Assembly (NCBI GenBank): GCA_030683195.1
Contig: JAUXQA010000382.1
Location: 1 to 10,604, forward strand
DNA length: 10,604 nt
Direction of reading: 5' to 3'
DNA from: Rhodoferax sp.
Lineage (GTDB): Bacteria; Pseudomonadota; Gammaproteobacteria; Burkholderiales; Burkholderiaceae_C
A program made the position numbers and the translations under genes. The first letter of the stretch is position 1. The number at the start of each line of letters is the position of its first letter. This document shows positions 5,793 through 10,604 of the stretch, piece by piece. Below the pieces are notes generated by a model. It was not told the DNA's origin and did no database searches. It worked only from the letters and a program-made list of their open reading frames with translations.

Positions 5793-7205
5793 ATGACTTC
5801 TAGAAGAGATTTTTTTAAGTACGCGGGCATCACCGGTGGAGCTGTTGCTGCGAGTGCTGTCAGTCGCGTGGCCATGGCGGCACTGCCGGAACCCATGATT
5901 CAAAGTAGTTCTGACACGATGGCACCACTTGTTCCAAATAGTGGTCGACCCTACAACCCCGTCGTAACGCTGAACGGTTGGACACTGCCTTGGCGTATGA
6001 ATCAAGGCGTCAAGGAGTTCCATTTGGTCGCAGAACCAGTTGTCCGTGAGATGGCACCTGGCTTCAAAGCACATTTGTGGGGTTACAACGGGCAAAGCCC
6101 TGGCCCTACGATTGAAGTTGTCGAGGGTGACAGAGTTCGGATATTTGTGACGAACAAACTGCCAGAGCACACCAGCATTCATTGGCATGGGCAACGCCTG
6201 CCCAATGGGATGGATGGTGTTGCAGGACTGAATCAGCCAGCAATCCAGCCGGGCAAGACTTTTGTCTATGAGTTCGTTGCGCGTCGGCCAGGTACCTTCA
6301 TGTACCACCCCCATGCCGATGAGATGACTCAGATGGCCATGGGCATGATGGGATTCTGGGTCACACATCCCAAAACAAAGCACCCACTGATCGACGATGT
6401 GCAACGTGACTTCTGTTTTCTGCTCAATGCCTTCGACATAGATCCAGGGAGCTACACGCCGAAAATAATGACCATGTTGGATTTCAATCTATGGTCTTGG
6501 AACAGTCGAATTTTTCCAGGAATCGATTCACTGAACGTACGTTTGAACGACAAGGTCAGGATACGCGTCGGTAATCTGACTATGACGAATCATCCGATAC
6601 ACGTTCACGGGCACGAGTTCACCGTAACTGGCACTGACGGTGGCCCGACTCCCAAAAGTACGCGCTGGCCCGAAGTAACGACTGACATAGCAGTCGGACA
6701 AATGCGTCAAATTGAGTTCCTTGCAGATGAGGAAGGCGATTGGGCTTTCCATTGCCATAAAAGTCATCACACGATGAACGCTATGGGGCATAACGTACCT
6801 ACTTTAATCGGAGTCGATCACCGTGGCGTAGCCAAAAAAATCAGCAACTTGATTCCAGATTACATGGTGATGGGCGAGCGTGGAATGGCTGACATGACGG
6901 AAATGGAAATGCCCATTCCGGACAACACCGCTCCAATGATGACTGGCGAAGGTCCATTCGGGTCGGTCGAGATGGGGGGGATGTTCAGCGTTCTAAAAGT
7001 TCGCCGAGATCAGAAGGTTGCGGATTACAAGGATCCAGGCTGGTTCAAGCACCCCGAAGGCACCGTGGCCCACGAGTACACAGGGCCACTGAAAGAGCCA
7101 GCACGCTTCAAGGCTGAAGGTGGCCAATCGATGCCGCGCATTCAAAAGCCAACAAGCACGACTGAAGTCAAAGTGCGCAAGCCTAGTTCTCACAACGGCC
7201 ACTAA
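5793..7205 (+). CDS. Tat-exported two-domain multicopper oxidase (copper oxidase)
   Basis: A 470-aa periplasmic oxidase, expected to oxidise Cu(I) to Cu(II) with O2 as acceptor. The Tat signal is plain: TSRRDFFKYAG at residues 2-12, hydrophobic region, AMA cleavage near 29. All four copper motifs are present: HWHG (H130, H132), HPH (H172, H174), HPIHVHG (H267, H270, H272) and HCHKSHHTMNAM (H320, C321, H322, H326, axial M331), so trinuclear and type 1 sites should be intact. Only about 93 residues separate the second and third motifs, against roughly 280 in CopA-like three-domain enzymes, so the middle domain is absent. A Met-rich stretch (358-397, with GMADMTEMEMP and PMMTG) may bind Cu(I). 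The start at 5793 gives the Tat signal and follows AAAGGAAA; an in-frame ATG at 5709 lies inside the TolC gene and is rejected. Confidence 0.93.
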   Translation: MTSRRDFFKYAGITGGAVAASAVSRVAMAALPEPMIQSSSDTMAPLVPNSGRPYNPVVTLNGWTLPWRMNQGVKEFHLVAEPVVREMAPGFKAHLWGYNGQSPGPTIEVVEGDRVRIFVTNKLPEHTSIHWHGQRLPNGMDGVAGLNQPAIQPGKTFVYEFVARRPGTFMYHPHADEMTQMAMGMMGFWVTHPKTKHPLIDDVQRDFCFLLNAFDIDPGSYTPKIMTMLDFNLWSWNSRIFPGIDSLNVRLNDKVRIRVGNLTMTNHPIHVHGHEFTVTGTDGGPTPKSTRWPEVTTDIAVGQMRQIEFLADEEGDWAFHCHKSHHTMNAMGHNVPTLIGVDHRGVAKKISNLIPDYMVMGERGMADMTEMEMPIPDNTAPMMTGEGPFGSVEMGGMFSVLKVRRDQKVADYKDPGWFKHPEGTVAHEYTGPLKEPARFKAEGGQSMPRIQKPTSTTEVKVRKPSSHNGH

Positions 7206-7234
7206 TTCAACGATTTTTACCAAGGAAGACCACT

Positions 7235-7729
7235 ATGAAATCGCATTTCTATTCAACACACAAACTCATTGCTATCGCAGCCTTAACCTTATCTGGAGCA
7301 GCTTTTGCCAGCGGAACACATTCCGGTGGTCATGGCCATGACGACGGCGAAACAGCCATTGGAAAGCCTGGCGTTGCTGCCAAGGCAAACCGCACTATCA
7401 CCATCGAAATGGGTGACAACATGCGTTACAGCCCCTCGGATATCCAGGCAAAGCAAGGTGAAACCATCCGCTTCATTGTCAAAAATACCGGCAAAGTGAA
7501 GCACGAAATGAGTCTGGGAACTGAAAAGGAACTTCTGGAGCATCTTGAGCAGATGAAGAAGTTTCCTGATATGGAACACGATGAGCCGAGCAAAGTAACC
7601 CTTGCACCCGGCAAGCAAGGTGAGATAGTTTGGCAGTTCACTAAGGCTGGTTCTGTGAACTTTGCGTGCCTCATGCCAGGACACTATGAAGGTGGCATGA
7701 AGGGTTCAGTCAAGGTCGTGAAAAAATAA
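7235..7729 (+). CDS. Periplasmic cupredoxin (plastocyanin/azurin-like blue copper protein)
   Basis: A 164-aa exported protein. Signal peptide: KSHFYSTHKLIAIAALTLSGAAFA, cleaved after residue 25. The mature N-terminus is His-rich (SGTHSGGHGHDDGE), then a cupredoxin fold from about residue 52: TITIEMGDNMRYSP, FIVKNTGKVKHEMSLG, and the C-terminal loop FACLMPGHYEGGMKGSV. Type 1 copper ligands are visible as H90, C145, H150 and M155. An insertion between the first His and the Cys loop (about 96-117, ELLEHLEQMKKFPDMEHDEP) carries extra His and Met and is usual for the copper-locus subfamily. It may pass electrons to or from the oxidase encoded 29 bp upstream, or store copper. Ribosome-binding site AGGAAG. 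Electron partnership with the oxidase is inference. Confidence 0.9.
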   Translation: MKSHFYSTHKLIAIAALTLSGAAFASGTHSGGHGHDDGETAIGKPGVAAKANRTITIEMGDNMRYSPSDIQAKQGETIRFIVKNTGKVKHEMSLGTEKELLEHLEQMKKFPDMEHDEPSKVTLAPGKQGEIVWQFTKAGSVNFACLMPGHYEGGMKGSVKVVKK

Positions 7730-7753
7730 AAACTCACTCTCGAAAGTCACGGC

Positions 7754-8236
7754 ATGCCTCTCACCAATAGCTTCATAGGTGTAAATCGGCGGTCTCTGGT
7801 GTTAGGTGCCCTTGCATTAGGGTCTTTATCACTGGCCTTGGCCAAGGATGAGCAAACTTTAACAATACAGGTCTGGAAGGATCCGAATTGTGGATGCTGT
7901 CGAGACTGGATTTCTCACATTGAGAAAAATGGGTTCTCCGTGAGGGTAATGGATGAGGGTAATCCTTCAGCGCGCTCAGAATTGGGAGTGCCACTGAAAT
8001 ACGCCTCTTGCCATACAGCCTTAGTTGCTGGGTATTTCATCGAGGGCCACGTGCCTGCGCTAGACATCAAAAAAATGCTTGCTCAAAAGCCAATTGCGCT
8101 TGGCCTTGCTGTTCCTGGAATGCCTTTGGGATCGCCGGGTATGGATGGTGGTGTGTATGGCGGTCGACGCGACCCTTTTAAAGTGTTGCTGATTCAAAAA
8201 GACGGATCCGCATCTGTCTACAACTCTTACTTCTAA
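7754..8236 (+). CDS. DUF411-family exported metal-binding protein
   Basis: A 160-aa DUF411 protein. The N-terminus has NRRSLVLGALALGSLSLALA, an export signal with twin arginines at 12-13 that may use Tat or Sec. The DUF411 hallmarks are all present: VWKDPNCGCCRDW (C46, C48, C49), a SCHTA motif (C86, H87), EGHVP (H99), and the conserved VPGMPLGSPGM (M123, M130) near the C-terminus. The thioredoxin-like fold with CxCC, Cys-His and Met pairs suggests thiol-based metal binding. Members commonly lie in copper and silver resistance loci; the mechanism is not settled. The ribosome-binding site is weak (GAAAG). It lies 24 bp after the cupredoxin and 7 bp before the CusF-like gene, consistent with one operon. 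Confidence 0.9.
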   Translation: MPLTNSFIGVNRRSLVLGALALGSLSLALAKDEQTLTIQVWKDPNCGCCRDWISHIEKNGFSVRVMDEGNPSARSELGVPLKYASCHTALVAGYFIEGHVPALDIKKMLAQKPIALGLAVPGMPLGSPGMDGGVYGGRRDPFKVLLIQKDGSASVYNSYF

Positions 8237-8243
8237 GGACATT

Positions 8244-8588
8244 ATGATTTTCAATAAACACTTCGGCATTCTGGCCGCATTTTCTCTCGGCATGGTGTTG
8301 CCGCACTCCGGCTTCGCTCAGGCTCCTACTCCCCCTGCCAAGACCGAATCTACTCAGGCTATGTCAATGACCGATGGTGAAGTACGCAAAGTAGACCAGG
8401 AAAACGGTAAGGTCACCATCAAGCATGGGGAGATCAAGCACTTGGATATGCCTGGCATGACGATGGTCTTCACCGCAAAGGACAAAGCACTTCTTACCAA
8501 TGTAAAGGCCGGTGACAAAGTGAAGTTTATGGTTGTTAATGAGGGTGGAAAGATGGTGGTGACCGATATTCAAGCGACCAAACCATGA
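8244..8588 (+). CDS. CusF-like periplasmic copper chaperone
   Basis: A 114-aa exported protein with signal peptide (MIFNKHFGILAAFSLGMVLP, cleavage near GFA-Q, residue 25). A linker rich in Ala, Pro and Thr follows, then a CusF-type OB-fold domain (about 44-112): GEVRKVDQENGKVTIKHGE, LDMPGMTMVFTAKD, KAGDKVKFMVV. Expected Cu(I)/Ag(I) ligands are H61 (KH before GEI), M72 and M74 (MPGMTM). E. coli CusF has a tryptophan (W44) stacking on the metal; the aligned position here is M69, a substitution I recall as common in CusF relatives. CusF hands Cu(I) to an RND pump in E. coli; no pump is in this window, so the recipient is unknown. AAGGACATT precedes the ATG. Confidence 0.88.
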   Translation: MIFNKHFGILAAFSLGMVLPHSGFAQAPTPPAKTESTQAMSMTDGEVRKVDQENGKVTIKHGEIKHLDMPGMTMVFTAKDKALLTNVKAGDKVKFMVVNEGGKMVVTDIQATKP

Positions 8589-8605
8589 CCCACAAGTAGA
8601 TCCGT

Positions 8606-9055
8606 ATGAAAGCCATTTCATCCATTGCCATGGCCGCACTGACCATGGGACTGCTGTGCACGAACGCACTGGCCGCAGAGCCTGTCAATCAGGAAGAAGC
8701 ATCCCGAGTGCTGGCTGCATTCCATGCGGCACTGCAACGTGGCGATTCAGCCACTGCAACCGCGCAGCTGGCTACCGACGCCACCATTTACGAATCCGGC
8801 TATGCTGAAACGCGTGCTGAATACCTTGCACACCATCTGCAGGGAGATATAGACTTTGCGAAGACGACCAAGACCGAAGTTAAAGCGAGCCAGCAACAAT
8901 GTTCGGCGTCGCTGTGCTTAGTCCTCCACGAGAGCGAAACCAGCGGCAGCTACAAGGGCAAACCCGTGCGCAGCAGGGGATTAGAAAGTGCAGTTCTGCG
9001 CCGCGACGGCGACGGCTGGAAGATCGTGCATCTGCACTGGTCATCTCGAAAGTAA
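8606..9055 (+). CDS. Secreted NTF2-like (DUF4440/SnoaL-type) protein
   Basis: A 149-aa protein with a signal peptide (KAISSIAMAALTMGLLCTNALAA, cleaved about residue 23-24). The mature part has the NTF2-like plan: an N-terminal helix (EEASRVLAAFHAALQRGD), LATDATIYESG, RAEYLAHHLQGDIDF, and a beta-sheet ending GDGWKIVHLHWSSRK. The final IVHxHWS strand is typical of DUF4440 domains. Two cysteines, C99 and C104 (QQCSASLC), are spaced for a possible disulphide. These proteins bind or convert small molecules but the ligand cannot be read from sequence. It follows the CusF-like gene by 17 bp with only a weak ribosome-binding site, so it is probably the last gene of the operon. Its copper role is inferred only from location. 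Confidence 0.8.
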   Translation: MKAISSIAMAALTMGLLCTNALAAEPVNQEEASRVLAAFHAALQRGDSATATAQLATDATIYESGYAETRAEYLAHHLQGDIDFAKTTKTEVKASQQQCSASLCLVLHESETSGSYKGKPVRSRGLESAVLRRDGDGWKIVHLHWSSRK

Positions 9056-9193
9056 CTCAGACTATTGACCCATACCGATAAGCCCCGCCCCGGCACGCTC
9101 AAGCAAGTACAAGGCGCAAAGTTGGGTGTTGCCGCAGAGTGCAGCTACAAAGTAGTCATTGCAAAAGAGGCGAAACAATGTGCGGCTAGTTGA
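9056..9193 (+). pseudogene. Possible gene remnant between convergent genes
   Basis: Immediately after the TAA of the NTF2-like gene, in the same frame, 45 open codons run to a TGA at 9191-9193. The end reads AKLGVAAECSYKVVIAK then EAKQCAAS, which looks protein-like, with two cysteines. There is no ATG; a TTG at 9065 is the only near-start. It overlaps the 3' end of the leftward membrane gene by 8 bp. It could be a decayed 3' end of a lost gene or chance. No terminator is evident in this gap between convergent genes. Confidence 0.25.
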
Positions 9194-9659
9194 AGGCGAC
9201 CGTCTTCGTGTGCGGTTGCAAATGCCAAAAAGCAAAGGCTGGAATCGTCAGCCATTGCCCAATTGGTGCAATACCAATACCCCAAATCGTTGGCATTAGG
9301 CTTGAATAAGCCCAAGCCTGTGTCACCACCGTGTTATTCCATTCACTGAAAACTGTGTAAGCAACTCCCAGTTCGCATGTAACCAATGCCACTGGAAAAA
9401 AACCCACTTGGGGCCACTGCCTGGATCCAACCAATATCAGTGCAGCGGTCAGGCTCAATGCAGTAATCAGTACATCACCGACCGAGCAGTGCACCACCGC
9501 AAATGCAATGGCCGATAGCGTGCTTTCGCTCCAGACGGTATACAACGGCAATTGCAATATTTCCCAACCCAAGTTCAGGGCGGTAGTGAGCGCGAGGAAT
9601 TGCAAAATCAATTTGCTTCGCGTGAGCGAAATGTGGAGGAGTTGTGTTTGGTCAAACAT
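9186..9659 (-). CDS. Integral membrane protein, four predicted helices, function unknown
   Basis: A 157-aa hydrophobic protein with about four membrane segments (near 17-36, 48-77, 86-105 and 118-145). Distinct motifs look conserved: LNLGWEILQLPLYTVW (N29, W32, E33) in the first helix region, VVHCSVGDVL (H57, C58, D62) in the second, YTVFSEWNN in the third, and WAYSSLMPTIWGIGIAP in the fourth. I recall similar uncharacterised proteins in proteobacteria but no named function. Acidic, His and Cys residues lie within predicted helices, which fits a small transporter or redox membrane protein; this is inference. The start at 9657-9659 has only a weak ribosome-binding site. It is convergent with the oxidase operon and divergent from the 135-aa gene, with an FNR-type box 13 bp upstream. 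Confidence 0.75.
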   Translation of the reverse strand: MFDQTQLLHISLTRSKLILQFLALTTALNLGWEILQLPLYTVWSESTLSAIAFAVVHCSVGDVLITALSLTAALILVGSRQWPQVGFFPVALVTCELGVAYTVFSEWNNTVVTQAWAYSSLMPTIWGIGIAPIGQWLTIPAFAFWHLQPHTKTVAFN

Positions 9660-9672
9660 AGAAGCGCCTAAG

Positions 9673-9686
9673 TTGATTTAGATCAA
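9673..9686. promoter_or_regulatory. Perfect FNR/Anr/Dnr-type box with candidate promoter
   Basis: TTGATTTAGATCAA is an exact match to the FNR consensus TTGAT-4 nt-ATCAA. Its centre (9679.5) lies 41.5 bp upstream of base 9721, and TACATT at 9709-9714 sits at the matching -10 position. This is the class II arrangement for activation of the rightward 135-aa gene. The same box is 13 bp from the ATG of the leftward membrane gene, where it could instead repress. The site match is direct; oxygen or nitric-oxide control is inferred. Confidence 0.65.
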
Positions 9687-9757
9687 TATGTGATCCACTT
9701 GCAATGGGTACATTAATTCGGTCGCAATAGCAAATATTCAGCTGAACCTTTAACTCC

Positions 9758-10165
9758 ATGAAGTCTTTCTTCAACAGTCGGAATACACGATACACCGCAA
9801 TGGTGATGGTGTTCGTTTGGCTGATGACATTGGGGATCGGTTTTGCCAATGCATGTCTACTTGACGAGGCTCTGGGACACCATGCGCCTACAGCGCAAGT
9901 TCAGGCAACGCATCATGACGATGTTGCTGAGCAGGCACTGGAGTCCGACAAAGCAGTATGTCTAACGGTTTGTGAAGTGGAGCAAACTGCGATTGTCAAG
10001 TTCAAGCACGCAGACGTTCCGTCAGATTTGCAAGCAGCTCCTATTGCGCATTTTTCCGCTCTCGCTGTTACGGTGCTCGATCTCAATGATCGTTCTGTGC
10101 CGTCAGTAATCCCCGCTTGGCGTGAGCCGCCAGTGTCGATCCGCTTTCTGCGGCTGACAATTTAA
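9758..10165 (+). CDS. Secreted cysteine/histidine protein, 135 aa, similar in plan to the 145-aa protein
   Basis: An exported or N-terminally anchored protein: basic start (KSFFNSRNTRYT), hydrophobic segment about 13-31 (MVMVFVWLMTLGIGFAN), then C33 and His-rich text (GHHAP, THHDD). A C68-x3-C72 pair follows (AVCLTVCEVEQ), and the C-terminus ends EPPVSIRFLRLTI. The 145-aa protein at 340-777 has the same order: one Cys after the signal, CxxxC, 61-63 residues, and a PP(V/Y)(S/T)I terminus, so the two are probably distant paralogues. No function is known to me; metal binding is plausible from the Cys and His. The ribosome-binding site is weak; an internal ATG at 9800 would remove the basic start. 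It may be controlled by the FNR-type box upstream. The Met-rich gene follows after 145 bp. Confidence 0.72.
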   Translation: MKSFFNSRNTRYTAMVMVFVWLMTLGIGFANACLLDEALGHHAPTAQVQATHHDDVAEQALESDKAVCLTVCEVEQTAIVKFKHADVPSDLQAAPIAHFSALAVTVLDLNDRSVPSVIPAWREPPVSIRFLRLTI

Positions 10166-10189
10166 ATCTCCTTTTGCAGCGGTTGTTAC

Positions 10190-10207
10190 CCAGCGCACAG
10201 ACGCTGG
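10190..10207 (+). repeat. Perfect 6-bp inverted repeat after the 135-aa gene
   Basis: CCAGCG (10190-10195) and CGCTGG (10202-10207) flank a 6-nt loop, 25 bp after the stop of the 135-aa gene. No T-run follows, so at most a weak or Rho-dependent terminator. Nothing else clear is seen in 10166-10310 apart from the ribosome-binding site of the next gene. Confidence 0.3.
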
Positions 10208-10310
10208 ATTGCCCGTCTGCTTCCATGCCTCTGGTCCCTTCAACGGGTTGACCGGATGCCTCCCCATTCTTGCCAGTTTCTCGTTCCTTGTTCTTTAAAT
10301 GGAGTTCCAT

Positions 10311-10604
10311 ATGACTAATCTTCGCCATACCGTTCTATCAGTTGCCATTGCAACAGCCTCCCTCGGGGCATTTGCTCAGACCGCTGCAGAACACACCCAG
10401 CATCACCCTTCGGAGCCCGCGAAAAAAGCCACCAAAGCAGTTGCACCCAAAGCGCCTGCTAAAGCTGCAGAGTCAATGGCAGCCATGGACATCCAGATGA
10501 AAGCGATGCGTGAGATGCACGAAAAAATGATGGCGGCCAAAACCCCTGAAGAACGCAAAGCACTCATGGGCGACCACATGAAAGCCATGCAAGACGGTAT
10601 GTCC
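10311..10604 (+). CDS. Met-rich exported protein, N-terminal part (truncated by window edge)
   Basis: 98 codons are open to the window end, without a stop. The start at 10311 follows GGAG at good spacing. A signal peptide (MTNLRHTVLSVAIATASLGA, cleaved after AFA, residue 22) leads into a His cluster (EHTQHHP), then a Lys/Ala/Pro linker (PAKKATKAVAPKAPAKAAE) and a helical Met-rich region: M56, M59, M63, M66, M69, M73, M74, M86, M90, M93 and M97, as in DIQMKAMREMHEKMM and KAMQDGM. Methionines on helical spacing are a common Cu(I)/Ag(I) binding or sponge feature in periplasmic proteins. I do not recognise a named gene. Copper binding is inferred from composition and context, and the C-terminus is not visible. 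Confidence 0.72.
   Translation, partial: MTNLRHTVLSVAIATASLGAFAQTAAEHTQHHPSEPAKKATKAVAPKAPAKAAESMAAMDIQMKAMREMHEKMMAAKTPEERKALMGDHMKAMQDGMS

Noticed and set aside
5739..6404. Long minus-strand open frame inside the oxidase gene
   Set aside because: Antisense to a complete multicopper oxidase with all copper motifs; no recognisable domain.
1..10604. Insertion sequences, CRISPR arrays, tRNA or rRNA genes
   Set aside because: No transposase text, terminal inverted repeats with target duplications, regularly spaced repeats or tRNA-like cloverleaf sequences were seen on either strand.

Overview
The window looks like a chromosomal or plasmid-borne copper-resistance region from a betaproteobacterium, probably a Burkholderiales member close to Comamonadaceae. 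This rests on moderate GC content, a CopK homologue (a family best known from Cupriavidus), CopRS-type regulators and small secreted metal-binding proteins typical of that order. The organism is an inference; there is no rRNA or tRNA gene to anchor it. Almost every gene product carries an export signal, so this is an envelope metal-handling locus.

Layout. A leftward arm (minus strand, 3866 down to 1) holds copR and copS (overlapping by 4 bp), then copK, a 51-aa secreted protein that sits below usual ORF length cut-offs, a 145-aa secreted cysteine protein, and the first 67 codons of a TolC/CzcC-type outer-membrane efflux protein running off the left edge. A rightward arm (plus strand, 4020 to 9055) holds a 109-aa exported protein, a TolC-family lipoprotein, a Tat-exported multicopper oxidase, a His-rich cupredoxin, a DUF411 protein, a CusF-like copper chaperone and an NTF2-like secreted protein. 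The two arms diverge from a 153-bp region carrying a perfect 10-4-10 bp palindrome, the likely CopR operator. After about 130 bp with only a possible gene remnant come a leftward four-helix membrane protein, a consensus FNR/Anr-type box, a rightward 135-aa secreted protein that resembles the 145-aa one, and the start of a Met-rich exported protein running off the right edge.

How it may work (inference from families). CopS senses periplasmic Cu and CopR activates both arms through the palindrome. The oxidase converts toxic Cu(I) to Cu(II), possibly exchanging electrons with the adjacent cupredoxin. CopK, the CusF-like protein, DUF411 and the small secreted proteins bind or shuttle copper, and the TolC-type proteins provide outer-membrane exits. 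No RND pump, membrane-fusion protein or P-type ATPase is in the window, although the truncated TolC gene at the left edge may lead into such an operon.

Most worth a second look: nested inverted repeats in the copK leader, a CopK lacking two of the four recalled methionine ligands, the unannotated 51-aa secreted protein, the paired paralogue-like cysteine proteins on either side of the cluster, the two-domain architecture of the oxidase, and the perfect FNR-type box.
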